5,453 nt of DNA, from positions 1 through 5,453 of the forward strand of contig JAAZFA010000008.1 in the NCBI GenBank assembly GCA_012511995.1, read 5' to 3'. The notes under the pieces are model-generated. The model worked only from the letters and a program-made list of their open reading frames with translations, had not been told where the DNA came from and made no database searches. Shown here one piece after another: positions 1 through 5,453 of the stretch (position 1 is its first letter; every line of letters starts with the position of its first letter). Position numbers and translations under genes: made by a program. Origin of the DNA: Thermoproteota archaeon (GTDB taxonomy: Archaea > Thermoproteota > Bathyarchaeia > Bathyarchaeales > Bathycorpusculaceae).

Positions 1-268
1 CTAAGCGTTCTACGGATTCGGCGATGGCAGCGTTGATATTTATAGCTGCCTCTGTTCCACCAGTCATGGCGCCAACAATTATCGGGGCACTAAATTTTTT
101 GCCAAGAAAAACAGTTGAAAGGTTGATTTTAGATTTGTTAATCTCAGGCAACGCACGGTGAACAAGCTGAATATCTTCAAAACCCGAAACAACACCTTTA
201 GCTTGCGCTTTATCACCCAAACAAATTCGAATATGATCTATTTTACGCCTGCCAGTTTCCTCTGCCAT
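1..268 (-). CDS. fni: Type 2 isopentenyl-diphosphate delta-isomerase (N-terminal part, cut by window edge)
   Basis: The product is an FMN- and NAD(P)H-dependent enzyme that interconverts isopentenyl diphosphate and dimethylallyl diphosphate in the cytoplasm, supplying the starter unit for isoprenoid ether lipids. Only the first 89 codons are present; the family is about 350 residues, so roughly three quarters lies beyond base 1. Two family hallmarks are visible. RRKIDHI at residues 7-13 matches the N-terminal RKxDH/RKxEH substrate-binding motif. APIIVGAMTGG at residues 61-71, followed by INI at 76-78, matches the flavin-binding start of the TIM barrel. The ATG at 268 is one base after the ipk stop (TAG-A-ATG), with a GAGAAGG Shine-Dalgarno six bases upstream inside ipk, so the two genes are almost certainly co-transcribed and probably translationally coupled. 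Fni would act on the product of the IPK reaction. Nothing in the visible part suggests damage. The identification is firm despite the truncation. Confidence 0.93.
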   Translation of the reverse strand, partial: MAEETGRRKIDHIRICLGDKAQAKGVVSGFEDIQLVHRALPEINKSKINLSTVFLGKKFSAPIIVGAMTGGTEAAININAAIAESVERL

Positions 269-269
269 T

Positions 270-1073
270 CTACGCCTTCTCTATTTCAGTGCCTAAGACA
301 CTCTGACCTGTTAAGGCTCTAAAGATAGATAACCCTTTTGTGGCACCAGTAATAGTTACATGAACTCCCGCTTCTATGGCAGGTATTAATTCCGCAATTT
401 TTCCAGCCATTCCTCCAGTTACGTCAATACCAGCGGCTTGACCAAGTTTAGGTTGTAGTTCTTTGAGTTCCTTAAGATTTAGTTTTTTAAAGGGTTTAGC
501 GTTTGGATTAGCCTTAGGATCAGAATCAAACAATCCATCTGTATCGGTACCGATAACGATTTTTTGGGCATCGTATTTTAACGCTAAGTATGAAACGAGT
601 TGATCACCCGAGAGGATAGTAAAACCAATTTTTTGGTCTAAAACAACATCGCCATAGAATACTGGTGTAAAAATCATTTTTGCATATTGCTTAAGCACTG
701 TTTCATCAAAATACGTAATCTTGGTGTTTTCAGTCAAAAAACAACTCGATGGTGCAATACTAACAGCTGGCACTTCATGCCAGATTAATGAATCCATAAT
801 AAGACCGTTTAGCACAGTCATAACGTGATGAGTTTCGGCGAAACCCAATTTTTGAGTCGGATCTTCTTTGTAACCATCCTTTATTCCATATTTTACTGCG
901 GTTGGATGACCAAAACTACCGCCACCATGAACTATTATGAGGTTGTCTAGATCAGCCCTCTTAATTTCTTCTGCTAAGCGGTTAATGATTTCTGTTTTTG
1001 CGGCTAATTCCCCAGTTTTATCTGTGATGGCTGAACCGCCGATTTTTAGTATGATTGGTCGTGCATCGTTCAT
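270..1073 (-). CDS. ipk: Isopentenyl phosphate kinase
   Basis: This cytoplasmic amino-acid-kinase-fold enzyme phosphorylates isopentenyl phosphate with ATP to give isopentenyl diphosphate, the last IPP-forming step of archaeal modified mevalonate pathways. The 267-residue length is normal for the family. Visible motifs in order: ILKIGGSAITDK (8-19), the N-terminal nucleotide-phosphate loop with Lys10; HGGGSFGHP (49-57), where His56 aligns with the conserved catalytic histidine that marks IPK within the superfamily; GDVVLD and LSGDQL in the middle; GTDTDGLFDSDP, the nucleotide-binding segment; and DVTGGMAGKI towards the C-terminus. The sequence resembles methanogen IPKs from memory throughout. 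The ATG at 1073 starts just before the first beta strand, so no better start is apparent; the only nearby ribosome-binding candidate is a weak AGGT 11 bases upstream. A 229-nt gap with terminator-like and TATA-like sequence separates it from scpB, suggesting its own promoter. fni follows after one base. The alternative, glutamate-5-kinase or fosfomycin kinase, is disfavoured by the HGGGSFGH motif and the fni neighbour. Confidence 0.95.
   Translation of the reverse strand: MNDARPIILKIGGSAITDKTGELAAKTEIINRLAEEIKRADLDNLIIVHGGGSFGHPTAVKYGIKDGYKEDPTQKLGFAETHHVMTVLNGLIMDSLIWHEVPAVSIAPSSCFLTENTKITYFDETVLKQYAKMIFTPVFYGDVVLDQKIGFTILSGDQLVSYLALKYDAQKIVIGTDTDGLFDSDPKANPNAKPFKKLNLKELKELQPKLGQAAGIDVTGGMAGKIAELIPAIEAGVHVTITGATKGLSIFRALTGQSVLGTEIEKA
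275..281 (-). promoter_or_regulatory. Ribosome binding site of fni
   Basis: GAGAAGG on the minus strand lies six bases before the fni ATG, inside the last codons of ipk. It supports the chosen fni start and coupling to ipk translation. It is an imperfect match to the archaeal GGAGGTGA consensus. Confidence 0.5.
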
Positions 1074-1111
1074 CGCAAATCGTAACCTATCTATGTCTCT
1101 TTAACTTCTGG

Positions 1112-1119
1112 TTATTTAA
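1112..1119 (-). promoter_or_regulatory. Candidate TATA box for ipk-fni
   Basis: TTAAATAA on the minus strand resembles the archaeal TATA box TTTAWATA. It would place transcription start near base 1090, giving a leader of about 17 nt before the ipk ATG, a usual archaeal arrangement. The bases just upstream (GCAACG) are a poor BRE match. Other AT-rich stretches in the same gap (around 1145-1152 and 1170-1178) could serve instead, so the assignment is tentative. Confidence 0.3.
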
Positions 1120-1281
1120 CGTTGCAGTCTGCTACTGTGTAGTTTTTAGGTTAGAGAAATTAGCGGTTGCCTATATTAGTGGATACGTCTGTTTCAATGG
1201 GCACATTTTAGCGTTTTTTCATCTATCCTTTCTTCAGTCGATTTAACGACATGTATACTACACCAACCAATATACCACGAC

Positions 1282-1295
1282 AAAAAATAAAAAAA
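1282..1295 (-). terminator. T-run terminator after scpB
   Basis: On the coding (minus) strand, seven T, one A and six T follow within 8-21 bases of the scpB stop codon. Archaeal RNA polymerase terminates at such U-tracts without a strong hairpin, and none is obvious here. It would end the smc-scpA-scpB transcript and separate it from ipk-fni. Partial read-through cannot be excluded because both units run in the same direction. Confidence 0.55.
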
Positions 1296-1302
1296 GATTA
1301 TA

Positions 1303-2127
1303 TTATAACGACTTCTCAGCGTTAGCATCTTTAGATTCAATCATCTTTTCAGATTCAGCCATCTCTGCCACTGCCTGCTTTTCTTCTTCTTCTTCTGCTT
1401 TTTTCCGTTCCCGGTCAACTATACTTTCCCTTATGGCATCACCAAAAATCTTACGTAAATCTCGTTTAAGAGACAGGGTTTCCGTTGCTAAACCAAAGTA
1501 ATCAGCAAAATAATCCGTTGTTTTAAGCGCAAATGAACGTCCGCTACGCTCTGTAATAATTAAGCCCATGTCTTTGAGAAGTTTGACATGCCCATAAGCA
1601 TGCTGACCTCTTACTTCTATGACACGTTTTTGGGTAATGGGTTGGCGATAAGCTATGTACGAGAGGGTTTTAAGTGGTCCAGAGGATAACAATGGGCGGT
1701 TAACAAGTTTTTTAATAAGCGGAGTGAATTCAGCTTTAACCTGAAGTACGTATCGGTTGCCTTTTAACGCCAGGATTTCTATGGGACCGCTTCGAGCTTT
1801 ATATTGCTCAATAAGGGTTTCAGCATAACCGGTGACCCGTTTTTTGCTTCTACTACCAACAGCTTGACACATTTCGTTTATATCAAGTGGGCGACCTGCC
1901 ACGAAAAGAGCTGCTTCAAGAAGGTTCAATGCTTGAGCCCTTCGGTCGCTTGTTTCGACGGCTTGATCGGATTGAGAGAACGATGTATTACCCACTTTTG
2001 ATTCTGGGGGCGACTGAGCTGTCTCAGGCTTATCAGTAACATCCGCTACATTGATACTCAAACTATCCTCAGGCAATACCTGTTTTTCTTGATTTCGCTC
2101 AACGGGTTGGTCGTTCGGCTTTTCCAA
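1303..2127 (-). CDS. scpB: Segregation and condensation protein B
   Basis: ScpB is the winged-helix (kite) subunit that dimerises and binds the ScpA linker in the SMC-ScpA-ScpB complex compacting and segregating the chromosome. At 274 residues it is longer than common bacterial forms (about 170-200). The conserved part covers about residues 65-235. The first winged helix begins at LNLLEAALFVAGRPLD (67-82). The second contains LKTLSYIAYRQPIT (152-165), VIEVRG (169-174) and LKDMGLI (184-190), ending near TTDYFADYFGL (203-213). The extra length is an N-terminal stretch of about 60 residues rich in Q, S, E and P and a charged tail (about 238-274) with a run of five Glu; both look disordered. The start chosen is TTG at 2127: an in-frame stop lies two codons upstream, a GGGGAG ribosome site sits eight bases before it, and no good ATG occurs before the conserved domain. 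A later TTG at 2076 has no proper ribosome site. The gene overlaps scpA by 29 nt, implying coupled translation. Confidence 0.92.
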   Translation of the reverse strand: MEKPNDQPVERNQEKQVLPEDSLSINVADVTDKPETAQSPPESKVGNTSFSQSDQAVETSDRRAQALNLLEAALFVAGRPLDINEMCQAVGSRSKKRVTGYAETLIEQYKARSGPIEILALKGNRYVLQVKAEFTPLIKKLVNRPLLSSGPLKTLSYIAYRQPITQKRVIEVRGQHAYGHVKLLKDMGLIITERSGRSFALKTTDYFADYFGLATETLSLKRDLRKIFGDAIRESIVDRERKKAEEEEEKQAVAEMAESEKMIESKDANAEKSL

Positions 2128-2824
2128 CGTTTAATCTCCCCACAGCTATGTAGAGTTCCTCTGTTTCCTCATTCTGCCATAAACTAACTAATCCATCCTG
2201 CGCAAGGAACAAGAGATAAATAAACATTCTGAGCGCTTCAATACGTGTAGCATCTTTTGTTAAAGTTGTAAAATCGACGATACCCTGCCCGCCAGTTATC
2301 TCCATCAAGCGACTGTAAAGCTTGTCAACTTCAGACTCTAGTTCAGCAATAAACCTGTCAAACTTTGGTAGCAAATCTGTAACGGCTGGAAGGATTGGGT
2401 GTTGTTCGGTTATATGTTTGAGGTTATGGAGTCTTTCGCCTTTCAAGACATCATCGAGAACTTCAAGAAGGTGCTGAATAGTCGTAGATGTGAGTTCATG
2501 GCGTAACGGCAAAAACAGTGGTGGAGGAACGAAATCTGACGATACACGGGGAGTCGCAGCAGGCGGTTCCTGTAAAGTTAACAACAACTTTGATTTCATT
2601 AAGTAAATTAGAGCAGAAGAATCAAGTGCAACACCTGAAGCACGAAAATCTACCTGTTCAGGCGCATTTTTCTCCATCTCATACAGAAAAGTGCGCAACA
2701 AATAAGCTATATTAACATTCCAAGGGGTAAGCTTCTCAAGCTTGCTGATTTCAAAAAGAATATTCCACGGAGGCCGCAGATAGAAAGGTCGACGTATCAT
2801 GGAAGTCTGTGTTGATGCTGCCAT
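2099..2824 (-). CDS. scpA: Segregation and condensation protein A (kleisin)
   Basis: ScpA is the kleisin subunit that bridges the two SMC heads and recruits ScpB. The 241 residues fit the archaeal family. The N-terminal helical domain contains PPWNILFEISKLEKLTPWNV (18-37), the typical start of ScpA that contacts the SMC neck, then a helix around SSALIYLMKSKLLL (69-82). A proline-rich linker follows (about 87-106, with PPPLFLPLR). The middle (about 107-170) is the probable ScpB-binding and helical region. The C-terminal winged helix, including IVDFTTL (182-188) and EALRMFIYLLFLAQDGLVSL (196-215), should bind the SMC head cap. The ATG at 2824 shares its A with the smc TAA stop (TAATG), and GGAGGTG lies 11 bases upstream. 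An alternative ATG at 2800 (Met9) has no ribosome site. The gene sits between smc and scpB, its partners, in the same transcript. Identification rests on domain pattern and context together. Confidence 0.93.
   Translation of the reverse strand: MAASTQTSMIRRPFYLRPPWNILFEISKLEKLTPWNVNIAYLLRTFLYEMEKNAPEQVDFRASGVALDSSALIYLMKSKLLLTLQEPPAATPRVSSDFVPPPLFLPLRHELTSTTIQHLLEVLDDVLKGERLHNLKHITEQHPILPAVTDLLPKFDRFIAELESEVDKLYSRLMEITGGQGIVDFTTLTKDATRIEALRMFIYLLFLAQDGLVSLWQNEETEELYIAVGRLNVGKAERPTR
2134..2141 (-). promoter_or_regulatory. Ribosome binding site that decides the scpB TTG start
   Basis: GGGGAGAT on the minus strand lies inside the end of scpA. The GGGGAG core is eight bases from the TTG at 2127. 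It is the main reason for accepting a TTG start that overlaps scpA by 29 nt, rather than a start further inside scpB. Confidence 0.6.
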
Positions 2825-5453
2825 TAGCTTGCCGGCACCTCCACAGGGAACTTTGCGGTTATAACATTAGATACACCATTACGTTCATAAACGCCATAGA
2901 TTTTCTGGGCTTTGTTAACCATTTCTGGACGTAAACTAATAACGATGAATTGAGTTTTATCTGCCTCTGAAAGTAGCGTCTCAGCAAGCTTAGTAGTATG
3001 GAAGGCATCTAAGTGGGCATCTACCTCATCAAGCACAAAAAAGGCAGCTGGTGAGAATTCTTTTAATGCAAAGATGAAAGCTACCGCGGATATCGAACGT
3101 TCCCCACCACTAGCTCCACTGACGACAATGCTTGGTTTGTTGGTAAACTGCACGATCATATCGATACCACCACTGAAAGGCTCATCAGGTTTCTCAAGCC
3201 TCAGGGTAGCGTTCCCACCACCAGTCATTTTTTCAAAGTAATAGGTTAGGCTTGTGTTAATTTTATCGAATGCTGTCATGAAGACCTTGCGTTTCTTAAC
3301 CTCAATCTCATCCATAAAAGCAACTATAGCTTGTTTTTCACGTTCTAATTCGTTTAGACGAACTGAAAGCTCCCTGTAACGGCTAATCTGATCAGCATAA
3401 TGTTGTGCAGAAAGCTGATTTACGGCACCAATACGATCCATTTCAAACTGCATCATGCGAATGGTGGTCTCTGCATCTTGGATTTGTTGAAGGTTGGTTT
3501 CAAGAGGATGCTCATAACCATACTGCGCCAACAGTGTTTGAAGTTGCTGTAACCTAAGTTGAGCAGTTTCCAAACTCACATGCAACTGATTTGCGAGTTT
3601 ATCCGATTGCTCGTATTCCACATCAAGCATTCGAAGCTCAGCATCAATAACATCTATTTGAGAAGTGAATTTCTTTGCGTCCTCACGAGCAGATAAAACG
3701 GCTTTTGATAACTCAATACGGCTCTTTTCAAGGGCATCTGTCTCAGTTTTAACGGCGTCGCGTTCTGTGATAGCGTCTGTAGTCTCTTTTGTTAGCTTTC
3801 CTTGCTGTTGCTCGATTTTTGAAAGTTGAATTTTTGTATTCTTATAGCCCGCACGTAAAACATGGTCAAACTGCATTTGATTAGTATTAATTTCGGTCTG
3901 GATAGAACCCATACGCTGTCGAAGGTTATTAGCTTCCTCACCGAGTTTCTCTCGCTGAACTTCAAGCTCTTGAATGTGACCTAGATCAGTTTTAAGTCGA
4001 AGTTCAGAAATTTGAGAATTGATCTTTTTTAGAGAAGCTTGAATATTATTACGTTCATTACGATAAACAACCATGCGACCCTTGAAAGAAGCTGCTTCTC
4101 GCTCTAACTTTGCACCATACTTGTCAATGTGACGAATATTTAATTGAGTACGTTTAATACCACGACGAATACGTATGATTTCTCTGTCTAGAGTTGCAAT
4201 ACCTTCTGATAGACGAGTCATCTCTATTTTCGCACGCTCAAGGTCTTCCTCGATTGACGCTATGTCGGTACTACGTTGTGAAAGATGCGTTTTAAGCGCT
4301 CTAACAGCCTCATCTAGACTCTTGAGTGCGTTCTCACTTGGGATAATAGAACTAAAGTCTATAGGTGCCCGGTAGTAACCGCTTTCAAACGCTCCCGGCT
4401 CAAATACATCACCATTTACTGTGACTGTTCGGTAACCTTCGTTAGCAAGAGCAAAACCGATTCTGTCATTGGAAACTACAAGAGTATCTCCAAAAACATA
4501 GTTTACCGCCATCTCGAATTCAGTAGCATATTTAATAAAATCTGACAAGGGTCCTATTACATCCTCACGTTTAGGACCAGATTTATTCTTGATGGTATTA
4601 ACACCGTGTAGAGGAATAATTTTAACTCTACCCAATTTCATACGGCGCAACGTTTCAGTACATGTAAAAGCCACATCAATATCTTTCACAACAAGAGAAT
4701 CAAGCCAACCAGTAGAAGCAGCGTCGATTGCTTTCTTAAAGTTCTTATCAATCTTTACCAAGTTACGAAGGCGCCCATGAATCCCATTAATTGCGCCTAC
4801 AGTTCCCATTTCTTCGATACAACGAAGCGCTTTCTCTTCAGCAGCAATAGTCGCGGCAAGATCACGTTGAGTAGCAAACTCAACGACCGCTTCTTTTGCA
4901 GAAGCAGCAATTTTTTCTGCTTCTGCAATTTCTTTCTGCACAGTCTCCTTCTGAAGCAGCTTCTTATCGATTAAATGTTCAAGGTTCTTGAACTGAGCTC
5001 TTTGATCACGTTGTACTTGCTCCAACTCTATCAGCGACTTCTCTATTTCCCCTTGAGACTGAATAAATTTCTCTTTGCGTGCACTTAAATTCTTGATTCT
5101 CCCCACACAAAGACGTAATGCAGCCTTGTCCTGCTTGTATTCTGAACGCAGAAAAGCTAAACGCTTCACATAACCTTCAATTTGACCATCTAACTGACGA
5201 ATCTGTTGATTGTTACCTTCCAAATTCCCCCAAAGCTGGGCCGTCTCATTTGCTAACGCCTCATGCTGCGCCTGCTTCTCAGCTAACTCAGCATTAGCCT
5301 TTTCATATTCAGAACGAGACTGACGGATTTTAAGTCTATTGTCACGAATTTCTTTCTGTAGCGTCTCATGTTGGAATAGATTATTTTCTTTAATCCGTTT
5401 AAAACTGTCCAAACTCGCTTGACTCGAATTAATTTTTGAGTTAAGCTCAGTTA
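2824..5453 (-). CDS. smc: Chromosome segregation ATPase SMC (N-terminal head cut off by window edge)
   Basis: SMC is the ATPase core of the condensin complex, forming long antiparallel coiled-coil dimers that hold and move DNA loops. The visible 875 codons lack the start: the frame is open to base 5453, and the Walker A head plus part of the first coil (about 300 residues for a usual 1150-1200) lie outside. Numbering from the first complete codon: the first coil runs to about 213, the hinge dimerisation domain is 214-362 (GTVGAINGIHGRL to GYYRAP), the return coil extends to about 715, and the C-terminal head completes the ATPase. The head shows IGAVNQLSAQHY (674-685, a conserved SMC block), ASGGER (780-785, the ABC signature), FFVLDEVD (804-811, Walker B with Asp808 and Glu809), the D-loop AHLD, and ISLRPEM (838-844) where bacteria have a THR motif. 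Rad50 and MukB are excluded by the hinge type and by the scpA and scpB neighbours. A TTG at 5412 is internal, not a start. The stop overlaps scpA by one base. Confidence 0.95.
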   Translation of the reverse strand, partial: TELNSKINSSQASLDSFKRIKENNLFQHETLQKEIRDNRLKIRQSRSEYEKANAELAEKQAQHEALANETAQLWGNLEGNNQQIRQLDGQIEGYVKRLAFLRSEYKQDKAALRLCVGRIKNLSARKEKFIQSQGEIEKSLIELEQVQRDQRAQFKNLEHLIDKKLLQKETVQKEIAEAEKIAASAKEAVVEFATQRDLAATIAAEEKALRCIEEMGTVGAINGIHGRLRNLVKIDKNFKKAIDAASTGWLDSLVVKDIDVAFTCTETLRRMKLGRVKIIPLHGVNTIKNKSGPKREDVIGPLSDFIKYATEFEMAVNYVFGDTLVVSNDRIGFALANEGYRTVTVNGDVFEPGAFESGYYRAPIDFSSIIPSENALKSLDEAVRALKTHLSQRSTDIASIEEDLERAKIEMTRLSEGIATLDREIIRIRRGIKRTQLNIRHIDKYGAKLEREAASFKGRMVVYRNERNNIQASLKKINSQISELRLKTDLGHIQELEVQREKLGEEANNLRQRMGSIQTEINTNQMQFDHVLRAGYKNTKIQLSKIEQQQGKLTKETTDAITERDAVKTETDALEKSRIELSKAVLSAREDAKKFTSQIDVIDAELRMLDVEYEQSDKLANQLHVSLETAQLRLQQLQTLLAQYGYEHPLETNLQQIQDAETTIRMMQFEMDRIGAVNQLSAQHYADQISRYRELSVRLNELEREKQAIVAFMDEIEVKKRKVFMTAFDKINTSLTYYFEKMTGGGNATLRLEKPDEPFSGGIDMIVQFTNKPSIVVSGASGGERSISAVAFIFALKEFSPAAFFVLDEVDAHLDAFHTTKLAETLLSEADKTQFIVISLRPEMVNKAQKIYGVYERNGVSNVITAKFPVEVPAS
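2836..2842 (-). promoter_or_regulatory. Ribosome binding site of scpA
   Basis: GGAGGTG, a near-perfect archaeal Shine-Dalgarno, lies in the last codons of smc, 11 bases before the scpA ATG. The spacing is slightly long, but it supports the start that overlaps the smc stop codon over the alternative at 2800. Confidence 0.6.
4896..4928. repeat. Perfect 12-bp inverted repeat inside smc
   Basis: TTGCAGAAGCAG (4896-4907) and its exact reverse complement (4917-4928) flank a nine-base AT-rich loop. The repeat encodes Ala/Glu/Lys-rich coiled coil just before the SMC hinge (about residues 175-186). In mRNA it could form a strong hairpin, but no T-run follows on the coding strand, so it is not a terminator. 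Simple codon repetition (GCA-GAA and GCT-TCT) may explain it. Confidence 0.6.

Noticed and set aside
1055..1246. Plus-strand open frame of 63 codons, hydrophobic, covering much of the scpB-ipk gap
   Set aside because: It begins antisense inside ipk, has no recognisable ribosome site or family resemblance, and runs against every other gene. Its hydrophobic look fits chance translation of T-rich intergenic DNA.
1253..1275. Inverted repeat GTATA / TATAC after scpB as a terminator hairpin or operator
   Set aside because: Only five A/T-rich pairs with a 13-base loop, too weak to be meaningful. The T-runs alone explain termination.
4085..4097. Short palindrome AGAAGC-T-GCTTCT in smc
   Set aside because: It lies in coding sequence encoding Ala and Ser codons within the coil. 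Six-base arms with a one-base centre are expected by chance in this codon context.
1804..4974. Several plus-strand open frames of 63-66 codons opposite scpB, scpA and smc
   Set aside because: They lie fully antisense to well-supported genes, have no motif, and are explained by the codon pattern of the minus-strand genes.
5410..5412. TTG as the start codon of smc
   Set aside because: The frame stays open upstream to the window edge, and the protein from this point would lack the Walker A head that every SMC needs. It is an internal leucine codon.
1..5453. A new defence, mobile or otherwise undescribed system
   Set aside because: All five genes belong to well-known core families with consistent neighbours, and no recombinase, direct-repeat array, toxin-like small gene or composition break was seen.

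Overview
The window comes from an archaeon, most likely a TACK-type lineage such as Bathyarchaeia. This placement is an inference from protein motifs: an isopentenyl phosphate kinase next to a type 2 isopentenyl diphosphate isomerase, an archaeal-type ScpA kleisin, and an SMC head with an archaeal-style ending (ISLRPEM where bacteria usually have a THR motif). All genes lie on the minus strand, so transcription runs from high to low coordinates. Base composition is moderately AT-rich.

Layout in transcription order. (1) 5453-2824: smc, with its 5' part cut off by the window edge. (2) 2824-2099: scpA, whose ATG shares one base with the smc stop codon. (3) 2127-1303: scpB, overlapping the end of scpA by 29 nt and starting at TTG behind a strong Shine-Dalgarno. 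These three genes encode a complete SMC-ScpA-ScpB condensin, which organises and helps separate the chromosome. (4) 1302-1074: a 229-nt gap that opens with T-runs typical of an archaeal terminator and ends with a candidate TATA box. No gene was found in it. (5) 1073-270: ipk, isopentenyl phosphate kinase. (6) 268-1: the first 89 codons of fni (idi2), one base after the ipk stop.

The window therefore holds two transcription units of different function: a chromosome-organising operon, and the end of the archaeal modified mevalonate pathway that makes IPP and DMAPP for ether lipids. IPK makes IPP and Fni isomerises it to DMAPP. No mobile element, CRISPR array, RNA gene or defence system was seen. 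The region looks like ordinary core genome. The points worth a second look are a divergent SMC hinge and signature motif, the tight translational coupling of smc-scpA-scpB, charged tails on ScpB, and a perfect 12-bp inverted repeat inside smc.
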